Source of the DNA: Nitrosococcus wardiae
Lineage (GTDB): Bacteria > Pseudomonadota > Gammaproteobacteria > Nitrosococcales > Nitrosococcaceae
NCBI RefSeq assembly: GCF_004421105.1
Contig: NZ_CP038033.1
Location: 3,863,659 to 3,927,658, forward strand
Length of the DNA stretch: 64,000 nt
Direction: 5' to 3'
Part shown: positions 48,902 to 59,058 of the stretch, piece by piece
Layout: each line of letters opens with the position of its first letter
Position numbering within the stretch: position 1 is the first letter of the stretch
Position numbers and translations under genes: made by a program
The notes under the pieces: generated by a model
Databases searched by the model: none
What the model was told of the DNA's origin: nothing
The model's input: only the letters and a program-made list of their open reading frames with translations

Positions 48902-49387
48902 ATGAAAACAGATAGTCAAGAGAAGACCATTGAGCCGCGAAGGAAACAAAAAGGTTTTACTTTAATAGAAATTATGATTGTAGTGGCTATTGTCGCTATC
49001 CTCGCCAGTGTTGCCTTTCCTAGCTACCAGGAAAGCATTCAGAAAAGCCGACGTGGCGATGCCCAAGGAGCATTGACCGCTTTTGCCGCCGCCATGGAGC
49101 GCCATTTCACAGAAAACAATACCTATGAGGGGGCCGCTACCGGAGGAAACGATACGGGGACTCCCGCCATCTTCGCCACCGAGGCACCTCTCGATGGGGC
49201 GGACAAGTTCTACGACTTGACTATTGTAAATCCTACTAATGCGACGACTTACACCTTACGGGCAACTCCCAAAAACGCCCAGGCAGGCGATGGCTATCTG
49301 GAACTGACCAGCACCGGCGTCCGGAGATGGGATGAAAACAATAATGGCGCAATTGATGCTGGCGAAACTGATTGGAAACAAGGCTAG
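48902..49387 (+). CDS. pilE: Type IV pilin PilE-like
   Basis: Start at ATG 48902 (ATG 48890 possible). The prepilin peptidase site KGFTLIEIMIVVAIVAILASVAFPSYQ is preceded by a ~20-residue basic leader that is rather long. The globular domain is YDLTIVNPTNATTYTLRATPKNAQ-type, as in PilE minor pilins, with a DENNNGAIDAGE acidic loop at the end and no disulfide Cys pair. Last gene of the fimT-pilE operon. Confidence 0.92.
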   Translation: MKTDSQEKTIEPRRKQKGFTLIEIMIVVAIVAILASVAFPSYQESIQKSRRGDAQGALTAFAAAMERHFTENNTYEGAATGGNDTGTPAIFATEAPLDGADKFYDLTIVNPTNATTYTLRATPKNAQAGDGYLELTSTGVRRWDENNNGAIDAGETDWKQG

Positions 49388-49413
49388 GATTTAGCCCACT
49401 TAATCCATGAGGT

Positions 49414-49432
49414 CACCACAAAGGCATGAAAA
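49414..49432. repeat. Second copy of the CACCACAAAGGCATGAAAA repeat
   Basis: 19/19 identical to the inverse of 21492-21510. Here it lies downstream of pilE, again in an intergenic space between convergent genes. Confidence 0.7.
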
Positions 49433-49504
49433 GCACAGAGAAATCAAAAGGTCTAACTCTTAATCCACCCACATCACTCACGAGATTGGCCAGCCTGCTT
49501 TACC

Positions 49505-49972
49505 TCAGTGGGCTGGCTTGCCAAATACGCTTTGTAAAATAAGAACCGCTGCACCCACGGTAATGGCAGAATCGGCAATATTAAAGGCGGGCCAGTGCCA
49601 ACCTTGATAATACAAATCGATAAAATCGATAACATGACCATGCCAGAGCCGGTCAATCACATTACCCAAAGCTCCGCCAAGAATCAGCGCCACCGCCACC
49701 GCTTCCCACAGAGCACTCGCCCCTAACCGGTACAGCCAAAAAATCAGTGCTATGCTCACGGTGAGCGCCAGCCCCACAAAGAACCAGCGCTGCCAGCCAC
49801 CCGCATCGGCAAGGAAGCTAAAAGCTGCGCCGGTATTGTAAGCCAAAGTAAAATTAAAAAAGGGTAATACCGGAACCGGCTCATAGAGCTGCAACTGATG
49901 TTCCGCCAGATACTTGGTCCCTTGATCCAGCAGGATCACCAGCGTAGAAAGCCACAACCATTTCAGCATCAA
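49505..49972 (-). CDS. lspA: Lipoprotein signal peptidase
   Basis: 155 residues with four transmembrane helices. Catalytic aspartates lie in GNVIDRLWHGHVIDF and AFNIADSAI. It cleaves prolipoprotein signal peptides in the inner membrane. Normally directly follows ileS; here a Uma2 gene is inserted between. Confidence 0.97.
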   Translation of the reverse strand: MMLKWLWLSTLVILLDQGTKYLAEHQLQLYEPVPVLPFFNFTLAYNTGAAFSFLADAGGWQRWFFVGLALTVSIALIFWLYRLGASALWEAVAVALILGGALGNVIDRLWHGHVIDFIDLYYQGWHWPAFNIADSAITVGAAVLILQSVFGKPAH

Positions 49973-49994
49973 CTTACCCGTTATAAAAAAATTC

Positions 49995-50459
49995 CTATAA
50001 GATTATTCGGAAACCCAAAAATGAGCGATCGAGCTCACCCTGTGAATCGAAATAGCGGACTTCTCCTTTTTCACTGACCAACCAGACTTCCTTCGCCCCT
50101 TGTTGAAAGTAGAGAGCCATTTTATCTTTCATCTCCTGATGACTATTGCTGGGGGATAATATTTCCACACACACTTCAGGGGCCTCACTATAAGGCGTTT
50201 CAAACCCATGAACACTCATAAACTCATCCGAACACCAAGCCACATCTGCCACTTTAACCCCTTTCTCCGTATCAATAGCACACTCGCTAATCACTTCCCC
50301 CTCTGGCACATTTTGCCGGAGCACATAACTGATTTTACTCTGTAAATAGCCGTGCCTATTGGAAGCCGGAGTCATCACAATTTTCCCGTATTCATTCAAT
50401 TCAATTTTATAGGGCAGCTCCCGCAGGGACTTGTCCTGTAGTACCTCCGACCACCGCAT
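49995..50459 (-). CDS. Uma2-family (DUF820) PD-(D/E)XK-fold protein
   Basis: 154 residues. VADVAWCSDEFM and APEVCVEILSPSNS give the D...E-x-x core of the Uma2 nuclease-like fold. Family members are abundant in cyanobacteria and scattered elsewhere, with no clear biological role. It separates ileS from lspA, 22 bp from lspA and 50 bp from ileS, so it likely shares their transcript. Confidence 0.85.
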   Translation of the reverse strand: MRWSEVLQDKSLRELPYKIELNEYGKIVMTPASNRHGYLQSKISYVLRQNVPEGEVISECAIDTEKGVKVADVAWCSDEFMSVHGFETPYSEAPEVCVEILSPSNSHQEMKDKMALYFQQGAKEVWLVSEKGEVRYFDSQGELDRSFLGFRIIL

Positions 50460-50509
50460 TGTCTGATCCTCCGGTTAAATCTACCCCGCTTCCTCAGGAG
50501 AAAGCGGCG

Positions 50510-53332
50510 CTAAGCGAAAGCCCGCTGTTCCCCCTCACCGTCGATGTTCTCCACACAACGGCCACACAGCTCGGGATGGGCCGAGTGGCTTCCCACATCT
50601 TGCCGGTGATGCCAGCAACGCACGCACTTGGGATAACTAGATGGGGTCGCGACTGTCCACAAGCCCGGCATTTCGGTCTCTAGGGCATCAGAGGGGCGCT
50701 TTTGGGCCGGATGCACACGGGCATAGGAAGTAATTAATACAAAACGAAGTTCATCGACAACTTGCATAAGGGTGTGGTACAAGGCTTCCTCGGCATAAAG
50801 GTCCACCTCTGCATCCAGGGAAGAGCCAATCCGCCCTTCCACCCGGACCCGTTCCAACTCCTTGGCAATAGCTTCCCGCACTGCCAACACCACATCCCAA
50901 AAAGTACGACCTAAGGGCGCCTCCTCTTCCAGGGGGGGCAACCCTGGATACCAGGTAGTCAGAAACACCGATTCGCCCCGCTCACCTGGAAGATGATGCC
51001 AAATTTCATCAGCAGTAAAACTCAACACTGGAGCAATCCAGCGCACCAGGGCTTCGGCAATATGGTACATGGCGGTCTGGGCCGAGCGTCGGGCACGGCT
51101 GTCCGCGGGGGTCGTATATTGGCGATCTTTGATGATATCGAGATAAATTGCCCCCAAATCCATGGCACAGAAATTGTGCACCCGTTGATAGATAAGATGG
51201 AAATTATAATCTTCGTAAGCCTGGAGAATCTCCTCCTGGAGCAGGAAGGCTCGATCCATAGCCCAGCGGTCCAGGGCCAGCATATTTTCCACTGGCACCC
51301 TATGGGTGGCAGGATCAAAGCCATTCAAGTTAGCCAATAGATAACGGGCAGTATTACGCATGCGGCGATAAGAATCGGCAATGCGCTTTAAGATTTCATC
51401 CGAGACGCTCATCTCGCCCCGATAGTCGGTAGCCGCCACCCACAGGCGGAGGATGTCCGCGCCCAGACTCCCCATTACTTGCTGCGGAACCACCACATTG
51501 CCCCGGGACTTAGACATCTTCCTGCCCTCGGCATCCACGGTAAAACCGTGGGTCAACACCGTCCGGTAGGGCGCTGCACCCCGCATCGCCACCGCGGTCA
51601 ACAGGGACGACTGGAACCAGCCCCGGTGCTGATCCGAGCCCTCCAGATAGAGATCCGCCGGCAGACCTAGCTCCGCTCTTGCCGCCAGGACGCAGGCATG
51701 AGTCACTCCGGAATCAAACCAAACATCCAGGGTGTCGCCGACCTTCTCATACTCCGAGGCCTTGCTGCCCAGCAGCTCGCTCGGCTCCAGCTCAAACCAG
51801 GCATCCACTCCCTTCTCTTCTACCCGCCGAGCCACTTCTTCTATAAGACGGGGGGTCTCGGGGTGCAACTCACCGCTTTGGCAGTGGACAAACAAAGGGA
51901 TAGGAGTTCCCCAAGCCCGCTGGCGGGAAATACACCAGTCTGGCCGATTTTCCACCATACCCTCAATCCGTTGCTGCCCCCAACCAGGAAGCCAGCGGGT
52001 TTTTTTGATTTCCTCAAGGGCCGCGCTACGCAAACCTTGCCGATCCATACTGATGAACCACTGGGGCGTTGCCCGAAAAATGATAGGGGTTTTGTGGCGC
52101 CAGCAATGGGGATAGCTATGCTGAAGACGCTGCTCACAGAGCAGGGCCCCTCCTTCCTTGAGCACTTGAATGATATGATCGTTAGCCTTAAGTACCGGTT
52201 CACCCGCAAACAAGGGAGTCTCGGGCAAAAAGCGGCCATCCCCTCCCACTGGATTGTCTATGGGCAAGCGGTAACGGCTGCCTACTACGTAGTCGTCCTG
52301 ACCATGGCCGGGCGCCGTATGAACAGCCCCCGTACCGGCTTCCAAATTGACATGTTCCCCCAGAATAACCGGTACCGTCCGCTCATAAAACGGATGTTGC
52401 AATTTCAACCCTTCCAGATCATCCCCCTGGCAAGTGGCTAAAATTACCGAGGACTCTACGCCATAACGGGCCAATACCTCCCGGTATAACCCTTCAGCCA
52501 GAAGCAAACGTTCCTGGCCCTGACCGGTATCGCACTCCACCAAAACATATTTCAAAGCGGGATGTAAGGCGACGGCCTGATTGGCCGGTAGTGTCCAAGG
52601 GGTGGTGGTCCAAATCACCACACTCATAGGCCCGGCGCCTGGATTTTCTACTTCGCAGCGGGAAAGCAACTCCGCCTCATCCGCCACCGGGAAACGGACA
52701 TCAATCGCCGGCGAAGTTTTCTCTTGATACTCGACTTCCGCCTCTGCCAGGGCGGAGCCACAATCCACGCACCAGTGGACCGGTTTCACGCCCTTATGGA
52801 GATGCCCTTTCTCAATGATCTTTCCTAAAGCGCGGATAATATCGGCCTCAAATCGGTAATTCATAGTGAGATAGGGATGGCGCCAATCACCCAACCCCCC
52901 CAGGCGCTCGAAATCCTGACGCTGCGTATTGACCTGCTCCCGGGCATAATCCCGACAGGCTTGGCGGAAACCTGCCGCATCAATTTTCAGTCCAGGTTTA
53001 CCGACCTTTTTCTCCACGTTCAATTCAATAGGCAGGCCATGGCAATCCCAACCGGGCACATAGGGGGCCTCAAATCCACTCAAGGTCTTTGATTTTACTA
53101 TAATATCTTTCAATATTTTGTTGACGGCATGGCCAATATGAATAGCGCCATTGGCATAGGGAGGACCGTCATGGAGGATGAAGCGGGGCCGGCCCCGTGC
53201 TGCTTCCCGCAGCTTCCCGTAAAGATCCATTTCTTGCCAGCGCTTAAGAAGCTCGGGTTCGCGCTTGGCTAAGTTGGCTTTCATGGGAAAAGCGGTCTTG
53301 GGGAGATTGAGAGTCTCTTTATATTTCGCCAC
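50510..53332 (-). CDS. ileS: Isoleucyl-tRNA synthetase
   Basis: 940 residues. [18 protein letters not shown] (HIGH), editing domain, [21 protein letters not shown] (KMSKS), helical anticodon domain and a C-terminal zinc ribbon [12 protein letters not shown]...LCGRCV. Charges tRNA-Ile. First gene of the ileS-Uma2-lspA run. Confidence 0.98.
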   Translation of the reverse strand: MAKYKETLNLPKTAFPMKANLAKREPELLKRWQEMDLYGKLREAARGRPRFILHDGPPYANGAIHIGHAVNKILKDIIVKSKTLSGFEAPYVPGWDCHGLPIELNVEKKVGKPGLKIDAAGFRQACRDYAREQVNTQRQDFERLGGLGDWRHPYLTMNYRFEADIIRALGKIIEKGHLHKGVKPVHWCVDCGSALAEAEVEYQEKTSPAIDVRFPVADEAELLSRCEVENPGAGPMSVVIWTTTPWTLPANQAVALHPALKYVLVECDTGQGQERLLLAEGLYREVLARYGVESSVILATCQGDDLEGLKLQHPFYERTVPVILGEHVNLEAGTGAVHTAPGHGQDDYVVGSRYRLPIDNPVGGDGRFLPETPLFAGEPVLKANDHIIQVLKEGGALLCEQRLQHSYPHCWRHKTPIIFRATPQWFISMDRQGLRSAALEEIKKTRWLPGWGQQRIEGMVENRPDWCISRQRAWGTPIPLFVHCQSGELHPETPRLIEEVARRVEEKGVDAWFELEPSELLGSKASEYEKVGDTLDVWFDSGVTHACVLAARAELGLPADLYLEGSDQHRGWFQSSLLTAVAMRGAAPYRTVLTHGFTVDAEGRKMSKSRGNVVVPQQVMGSLGADILRLWVAATDYRGEMSVSDEILKRIADSYRRMRNTARYLLANLNGFDPATHRVPVENMLALDRWAMDRAFLLQEEILQAYEDYNFHLIYQRVHNFCAMDLGAIYLDIIKDRQYTTPADSRARRSAQTAMYHIAEALVRWIAPVLSFTADEIWHHLPGERGESVFLTTWYPGLPPLEEEAPLGRTFWDVVLAVREAIAKELERVRVEGRIGSSLDAEVDLYAEEALYHTLMQVVDELRFVLITSYARVHPAQKRPSDALETEMPGLWTVATPSSYPKCVRCWHHRQDVGSHSAHPELCGRCVENIDGEGEQRAFA

Positions 53333-53532
53333 GTTTAATCTCTAACCATTCATTTTCTACTGGAGACAATTATTAAATGATTATACCGGCGTTATCACGG
53401 CTCGCCCATGAGATGGGAACCGGATCCTGTTTATTTCCTTCAAAATAGTTATTAATAGAAGCTGTCCAAGTTCATCGCTGAAGCTTTAATTTTCCCCTTG
53501 ACCCTACTCGCGGCACCCCTTAGCCTTGCCCC

Positions 53533-54237
53533 ATGAATTTCGACCAAAAGTTACTTCCCGGTATATTGCGCCGGCGCTATCAGCGATTTTTCGCTGAAGT
53601 GGAGCTTAAGAGCGGCGAACAGATCACCGCCCACTGCCCCAATACGGGCTCCATGCGGGGATTAGTCGAACCGGGGCTTGGCGTCTATGTTTCTCAGTCG
53701 ACCAATCCCCGGCGCAAACTAGCCTACACTTTGGAGTTGGTGAATGCTCACACCAGTTTGGTGGGGGTACATACCGGCCGCGCCAATACCTTGGCAAAAG
53801 AAGCCATTACCGCAGGATCCATAGCCCAACTCTTAGGCTATGGGAAAGTCCGACAGGAAATCCGCTATAGCCAAAATTCCCGGATCGACCTCCTCTTGGA
53901 AGACCCGGCTACCCAGCGATGCTGCTATGTGGAAGTCAAAAGCGTCACCCTCAGAGAAGGACCGGCGGCCTGCTTCCCCGATGCCGTCACCACCCGTGGC
54001 GCTAAACACTTGGATGACCTAATCGCTACCGTTCGCCTTCCCAACCAGCGCGCGGTCATGTTTTATCTCGTACAGCGGGAGGATTGCCAATACTTTACCC
54101 CCGCCGATGACATCGATCCCACCTATGGCGCCAAACTTCGGTCTGCAGCCGAACAAGGAGTGGAAATGCTCGCCTACGCCTGCCAGGTCTCCCCCCAAGG
54201 CATTCAAGTCACCCAACCGTTGCCTATCCAACTATAG
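53533..54237 (+). CDS. sfsA: SfsA-family DNA/RNA nuclease-like protein
   Basis: 234 residues: RRRYQRFFAEVELKSGEQITAHCPNTGSMRGL, RIDLLLEDP, YVEVKSVTL (nuclease-like D...ExK) and FPDAVTTRGAKHLDDLI. Named for sugar fermentation stimulation; the core resembles a PD-(D/E)XK nuclease. Single gene. Confidence 0.95.
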   Translation: MNFDQKLLPGILRRRYQRFFAEVELKSGEQITAHCPNTGSMRGLVEPGLGVYVSQSTNPRRKLAYTLELVNAHTSLVGVHTGRANTLAKEAITAGSIAQLLGYGKVRQEIRYSQNSRIDLLLEDPATQRCCYVEVKSVTLREGPAACFPDAVTTRGAKHLDDLIATVRLPNQRAVMFYLVQREDCQYFTPADDIDPTYGAKLRSAAEQGVEMLAYACQVSPQGIQVTQPLPIQL

Positions 54238-54429
54238 GGGCCAACACCAACAGCTCCAGACCCATTGCCTGCTGTAAAACTCTAGGGGCTTTATCTAACA
54301 GATAGAAGCAGCTGCCAGACGATCAAGAGAAACGATGTTTGATTGGCTGAAAACTGCTAGTTAAGAAAAGGGATCAGTTCCCTTTTCCGGGCCAGTGGCG
54401 GCGGCGCTCTAGCCGCATTGAGACCGACG

Positions 54430-54936
54430 TCAGTCCCTGCGGAGGGCGCGGTCGACGAGGGCGCCGGCGGCAAGACCAAGGGCGAGGGCGCCGAAGGCAG
54501 TAGCAACCGAGCGGGGTGAGACTGCGTGCTCCCAGCCTGGAGTGAGGCGGCGGGGGATGAGGCCATAGTCAACGGCAGCGGCGATGGCGGCGGTTGTAGC
54601 GGCGCCAGCGGCAATCTCTGTACCACTGCGGCGCGGGCGGCGGGCAAGCCACCAGGTGAAAGGCAGAGCCCAGAACACCGCCGCAGCATGGTTGGTCGCA
54701 TAGCCAACGCCAGTGTGCTTGAGATCAACCCGCCCACTCCAACCCGCCTGCGGCCCATGGAGCCAGTGACTCGTTGCATTGACTGGCTGGAGCGGGTCCT
54801 GGCCCTCCTGCCGCGCGAGCAGTCCGAGAGTGCCGGTAACAGCGAGGTTGGCCACGGTGCCAGTGGTTGCCGCCGACAGCAGCAGACGCAGGAAGTTCGG
54901 CCGAGGCGGTTCGATATCGTCTAGGGTCGGAGCCAT
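54430..54936 (-). CDS. Small hydrophobic membrane protein, GC-rich
   Basis: Start placed at ATG 54936 (MAPTLDDIEPPRPNF) with AAGGAGTAG upstream; the frame extends to 55023 but without support. 168 residues, four hydrophobic segments, Ala/Arg/Gly-rich. GC is much higher than in neighbours, suggesting transfer from a high-GC donor. No family recognised with confidence. Confidence 0.65.
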   Translation of the reverse strand: MAPTLDDIEPPRPNFLRLLLSAATTGTVANLAVTGTLGLLARQEGQDPLQPVNATSHWLHGPQAGWSGRVDLKHTGVGYATNHAAAVFWALPFTWWLARRPRRSGTEIAAGAATTAAIAAAVDYGLIPRRLTPGWEHAVSPRSVATAFGALALGLAAGALVDRALRRD

Positions 54937-55326
54937 GACGCTACTCCTTGGAGTATAGGAAAAGGAAACACTCTTTACTCTTACAAGAGAAAAGTAGAAG
55001 AAAGTGAATATCGTGTCAAACATGCTGACAAGCGAGCAAGAATTTAAAAGAATATTTATATTTCCTATTGCTCAACTATACTCCTCTATCAGACGGCTCC
55101 AATAAAGCTATTAAAGCTATGGCAGTTCAACCATAATCATCTGATTTCATCCAACATCTCTCACAAAACCAGAACTTATCTTTATTTTATCCGGGCCTTA
55201 GCCACAAAGATTAGGTTTGAGTTTCAATGATGCTTTTAAGTCGTTATTTTTCTATCAAGAAAAACTGCGACCTGCTGCGTTGTACGCCGTACAAACATTC
55301 AACCTCCGGCTTATGAGGGAACAATC
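54937..55326. other. Intergenic region upstream of katE
   Basis: 390 bp, AT-rich, divergent promoter space. Nothing beyond a GAGGGAACAATCATG ribosome binding site for katE is supported. Confidence 0.5.
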
Positions 55327-57414
55327 ATGACCCACTCTTCCAAAAAAGATGCCGCGATTGGCCAAGGCGGCGAACTTCATCAACACACCAGCAGTGACAG
55401 TGAAACCTTAACTACCCAACAGGGGCTTCCTGTTGCAGATGACCAAAATTCTTTGCGCGTGGGGACTCGTGGTCCGACTTTACTCGAAGACCATATCATG
55501 CGTGAAAAAATCTTTCATTTTGATCATGAACGTATTCCGGAGCGGGTAGTCCATGCCCGAGGCTATGGCGCCCATGGTTATTTTGAAACTTATGAAAATC
55601 TAAACGATTTAACTCGCGCCGATATTTTCCAAAGAGCAGGAGAAAAAACGCCTGTTTTTGCGCGCTTTTCTACCGTCGCAGGCAACAAAGGTTCGGCAGA
55701 TTTGCCCCGTGATGTACGGGGTTTTGCCGTTAAATTCTACACTAAGGAGGGTAACTGGGATCTTGTAGCCAACAATATTCCAGTCTTTTTCATTCAGGAT
55801 GCCATTAAATTCCCGGACTTAATCCATGCCGCCAAACAAGAGCCTGACCGCGGTTTCCCTCAAGCACAAACCGCCCATGACAACTTTTGGGATTTTGTCT
55901 CACTCACGCCCGAGAGCATGCACATGATTATGTGGATCATGTCCGATCGGGCCATTCCGCGTTCTTTCCGCTTTATGGAGGGCTTTGGCGTTCACACCTT
56001 CCGGCTTATCAATAGCGAGGGCAAATCGACCTTCGTTAAATTTCATTGGAAACCCAAGCAAGGCCTGCAGTCGGTCATGTGGAATGAGGCTTTAAAGATT
56101 AATGGTGCTGATCCAGATTTCCATCGCCGCGACTTATGGGACGCAATTACTATGGGCGACTACCCGGAGTGGGAATTGGGACTGCAAGTTTTTGATGAAG
56201 AATTTGCTGAAAAATTTGATTTTGATGTGCTTGATGCCACCAAAATTATTCCAGAAGAGGAAATTCCGGTAAAGATTGTGGGACGGTTGGTGTTAGACCG
56301 GGTAGTGGATAATTTTTTTGCCGAAACCGAACAGGTTGCGTTTTGCACACAGAATATTGTTCCCGGTATTGATCACTCAGATGATCCGTTACTTCAAGGG
56401 CGCAATTTTTCCTACTTGGACACGCAACTCAAACGCTTAGGCAGTCCCAATTTTACTCACATTCCCATCAACGCCCCCAAATGCCCGATGCATCATTTCC
56501 AACAAGATGGTCACATGGCGATGCACAACCCCAAGGGTAGGGCCAACTACGAACCCAATAGTTGGGGAGAAAAAGGCGGGCCGAGAGAAAACCCAGCTAA
56601 AGGCTTCACCAGCTATGCCGCCCCCCTAAGCGGCCAGAAAGCAAGAATCCGCTCAGAAACTTTTGCCGATCATTACAGCCAAGCGCGGCAGTTTTATATC
56701 AGCCAAACACCCATAGAGCAAAAACACATGAGTAACGCACTCATATTTGAACTCAGCAAGGTGGAGCGAAAAGATATTCGTGAACGCATAGTATCTCACT
56801 TGCTTAATATTGATGATGATTTAGCCAAGGCAGTCGCCCGGGGCCTAGGTCTCGAGGCGCTTCCCCAGCCGGCCCAAGCTGCCAAACCCACCCGCAGGGA
56901 CTTAAAGGCATCGGAGAAGCTTAGTATTCTTAAAAATGGTCCGGACACCTTCAAAGGACGTAAAATCGGCATTCTAATGACGGACGGTGCTGATGCAGAT
57001 ATCTACTCTGCCTTGGAAAATATAGCAAAATCAGAAGGCGCTCTAATTGAAGTTATTGCCCCTCAGGTGGGTGGCGTGACGGACAATCGCAATACCAAAA
57101 TCAGCGCCGCCCAAAAAGTTGATGGCGGTCCCTCTGTACTCTATGATGCGGTGGTTATTTTGACTTCTGAGGAGGGTGCAAAAAACCTCGTTAAATTACC
57201 CCCTGCAAAAGACTTTGTCAATGATGCCTTTGCCCATTGCAAATTTATCGGCTTTGTCAAAGGGGCAGAACCACTTTTAGAAGCTACCGGTGTTGCTCAG
57301 AAACTTGACCCGGGATGTTTGCTGCTTAAAGATGAAGAATCCGTTAGTAGTTTCGTTAAAACATGTAGAAATTTGCGTTTCTGGGAAAGGGAAGAAGGCT
57401 TTGTTGAAAGCTAG
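55327..57414 (+). CDS. katE: Large-subunit catalase HPII (KatE type)
   Basis: 695 residues. Catalytic His in [15 protein letters not shown], haem pocket [36 protein letters not shown], and the proximal haem-ligand Tyr in [10 protein letters not shown]. The C-terminal ~150 residues form the flavodoxin/DJ-1-like domain ([18 protein letters not shown]) that marks clade 2 catalases. Dismutates hydrogen peroxide. Monocistronic. Confidence 0.97.
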   Translation: MTHSSKKDAAIGQGGELHQHTSSDSETLTTQQGLPVADDQNSLRVGTRGPTLLEDHIMREKIFHFDHERIPERVVHARGYGAHGYFETYENLNDLTRADIFQRAGEKTPVFARFSTVAGNKGSADLPRDVRGFAVKFYTKEGNWDLVANNIPVFFIQDAIKFPDLIHAAKQEPDRGFPQAQTAHDNFWDFVSLTPESMHMIMWIMSDRAIPRSFRFMEGFGVHTFRLINSEGKSTFVKFHWKPKQGLQSVMWNEALKINGADPDFHRRDLWDAITMGDYPEWELGLQVFDEEFAEKFDFDVLDATKIIPEEEIPVKIVGRLVLDRVVDNFFAETEQVAFCTQNIVPGIDHSDDPLLQGRNFSYLDTQLKRLGSPNFTHIPINAPKCPMHHFQQDGHMAMHNPKGRANYEPNSWGEKGGPRENPAKGFTSYAAPLSGQKARIRSETFADHYSQARQFYISQTPIEQKHMSNALIFELSKVERKDIRERIVSHLLNIDDDLAKAVARGLGLEALPQPAQAAKPTRRDLKASEKLSILKNGPDTFKGRKIGILMTDGADADIYSALENIAKSEGALIEVIAPQVGGVTDNRNTKISAAQKVDGGPSVLYDAVVILTSEEGAKNLVKLPPAKDFVNDAFAHCKFIGFVKGAEPLLEATGVAQKLDPGCLLLKDEESVSSFVKTCRNLRFWEREEGFVES

Positions 57415-57456
57415 AAAAGGCTGGGAAGTTTATTATCTATCTGTACTGATTTGGAA

Positions 57457-57485
57457 GCGTGGAGGGCGCTATGCGCCCTTCAACG
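57457..57485. terminator. Possible katE terminator hairpin
   Basis: AGGGCGC TAT GCGCCCT with outer GCGT/ACGC pairing, 43 bp after the katE stop; no U-tract, so moderate support. Confidence 0.4.
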
Positions 57486-57557
57486 CCCCCTTCCCTCTCC
57501 AACTATTTAACCCGCTGTACTGCCTCGATTTAGGGCAGCGCATAGTTAAACAATACT

Positions 57558-57728
57558 TTAGACAGTTTTAAGCAGTTGTAGCCCCATAGTAAGGTGACTC
57601 GGACGCGCCACTTTGAGCTTGGCTTTGAGCCGGTAACGTACCATTTGATGCACGGTCTTATACTTGAGAAGTAGTGCTTTTAATTTCTCGGCGCTCTCCT
57701 TAATCTCTAGCTCCAGCCATCGGCTCAT
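57558..57728 (-). pseudogene. N-terminal fragment of an IS630-like transposase
   Basis: ATG 57728 to TAA 57558, 56 residues: MSRWLELEIKESAEKLKALLLKYKT. This EIKESAEELK...K-type opening resembles the HTH leader of IS630-related transposases, but the rest of the protein is missing. Mobile-element relic at the edge of the accessory region. Confidence 0.5.
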
Positions 57729-57839
57729 GATCCTCACTCCTCCCGATAAACTCGCTTCTCATAATGCAAAGCACAAGCGACAGCAGGAACAGCTACTATC
57801 AAGTAGAGTCGTAATTGATAGTGGGACACAGAGGCTGCC

Positions 57840-58118
57840 ATGAAACGACAACGCGCCCTTGAATTGCTGGCCCAAAGCAAGCCGGAGCTGCAGGCCCGCT
57901 TTGGCGTCACCCACCTGCCCTTGTTCGGCTCGACGGCGCGGGATACGGCGGAGGCCGACAGCGATGTGGATATTCTGGTCGCCTTCGACGGCCCAGCTAC
58001 CTCAAAGCGCTATTTCGGGGTACAGTTCTATCCGGAAGACCTGCTGGGCTGTCCAGTGGATCTGGTCACTGAAAAGGCCCTGCGCCCCTATATCGAAAAG
58101 GAACGGGTCTATGTCTGA
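57840..58118 (+). CDS. mntA: MntA-like minimal nucleotidyltransferase antitoxin
   Basis: 92 residues: LFGSTARDTAEADSDVDILV is the GS...DxD nucleotidyltransferase motif, followed by PVDLVTEKALRPYIE. MntA AMPylates and inactivates the HEPN toxin HepT encoded next door. Here its partner is truncated after 16 codons, so the antitoxin is orphaned. The frame looks intact. Confidence 0.9.
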   Translation: MKRQRALELLAQSKPELQARFGVTHLPLFGSTARDTAEADSDVDILVAFDGPATSKRYFGVQFYPEDLLGCPVDLVTEKALRPYIEKERVYV

Positions 58119-58158
58119 TGCACCGATGCGGGAATGGCGCTTCTATCTCGATGACATG
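58111..58158 (+). pseudogene. hepT: HepT (DUF86) toxin, N-terminal stub
   Basis: ATG 58111 overlaps the mntA stop in the normal mntA-hepT way. The first 16 residues (MSDAPMREWRFYLDDM) match HepT N-termini, then at 58159 the sequence switches abruptly to a copy of the higB 5' region. The catalytic RX4HXY motif is lost. Confidence 0.75.
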
Positions 58159-58566
58159 TCGGTTGAGTTGCGCCAATTTGCGCCGCGCCGATTGCGGTAT
58201 CTCTGGCGCTAACCGGCGTACTCGCTGGTTAGCGAAGACAACCGCCGTTTCTTTATTGGCGAACGTCCTAATCATCAAGGGTTCGGACAGTTTTTACTCA
58301 GAATGATCAATGAGTTGCCATTCCCAGACGAATAAAATGCAAGTTAGGACTCTCCTTAAGTTACATTTAATTCGGTAAGTCTCTGATTATTGGTAGCAAG
58401 CTCGCCCAAAACTGTCCGAAGTATTGAATCATGGGTAATGAGACTAACGAAGGACGTTAGTATCATCAATGGTTATTAGAACAGGAGACTATCCTGAGTG
58501 TTCCTAATTCTCTGGGCTGATTTTGGAAGCAGCGGGTTTTTCCCCTTCCCTTCCCAACTACCTGAT
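58159..58566. repeat. Duplicated higB 5'-end/operator segment, copy 1
   Basis: Matches 59599-59849 at constant offset 1440 up to 58275, then, after a 157-bp insertion, to 58566. It carries the first ~39 codons of higB in reverse orientation (MIRTFANKETAVVFANQR...), the operator palindrome in a degenerate form and upstream DNA. A few substitutions separate the copies. It truncates hepT. Confidence 0.9.
58276..58426. mobile_element. 151-bp MITE inserted in copy 1
   Basis: Absent from the paralogous segment at 59715. Ends pair as CAA-nnn-TTCGGACAGTTTT in inverted orientation (left near 58276-58295, right near 58407-58426). Flanking 6-bp direct repeat AATCAT at 58270-58275 and 58427-58432. No coding capacity. 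Confidence 0.82.
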
Positions 58567-58633
58567 TCGTTTTCGACGGGGCACGGGCCGAACTCAACGA
58601 GCTTCCGCTGGCGGCGGAGGCGAGGAACAAACG

Positions 58634-58660
58634 AAAAAATCCCGTATTGACACGGGATTA
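58634..58660 (-). terminator. Terminator next to a tmRNA 3'-end remnant
   Basis: On the minus strand AATCCCGT-GTCAAT-ACGGGATT followed by TTTTTT. It lies 33 bp beyond the CCA of the tmRNA-like fragment, where an ssrA terminator would be expected. Confidence 0.7.
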
Positions 58661-58692
58661 TGGACGGTCTTGGATGGTGCTGGATGGTGAAT

Positions 58693-58706
58693 TGGTGGAG
58701 GCGGCG
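58693..58706 (-). other. Putative att site: 14-nt match to the tmRNA (ssrA) 3' end
   Basis: Minus-strand CGCCGCCTCCACCA is the standard tmRNA acceptor end plus CCA. Sequence to the right (58707 on) is unrelated to tmRNA, which is the pattern left when an element integrates into the 3' end of ssrA. Nearby ATACCCCCAAAAATACCCCC (58771-58790) could be arm-type repeats. The intact ssrA would be expected further right, outside the window. Confidence 0.45.
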
Positions 58707-59058
58707 TCTACCGCAATAACTATTTATAGATATGAAAAATAAATATAAATAATTAAATATTTCTTCATATACCCCCAAAAATACCCCCTTCCAAGTAGCG
58801 TTATCAGTTCAATTCCGCGTTCCGCTATTTAATTGCTTAGGCTAAGTTGGAGGAATGAGGTATTTACTCTCAGGATACATACATAGATACTTAGCGAATA
58901 ATTCTCTTAATACTGGTCGCTAGCCGCACGGGCGCAGGCCTTGCCCGAGCCATGGAATGGGACTTCTTTTCCAAGAACCTGCAGGGACTGATACCGAGAG
59001 GTGAGGTTTGCGTTGCCGGCATAGGGTAGTTCCAGCCAGACAGCAGCGGGTACCTTCT
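58707..59058. other. Interval between the putative att site and higA
   Basis: AT-rich first 100 bp with direct ATACCCCC repeats at 58771-58790; then no frame that I can support as a gene. A 60-codon frame at 58907-59089 overlaps higA and lacks features. Confidence 0.4.

Noticed and set aside
58771-58790. CRISPR-like short repeats
   Set aside because: Only two 8-bp repeats without spacers; no array anywhere in the window.
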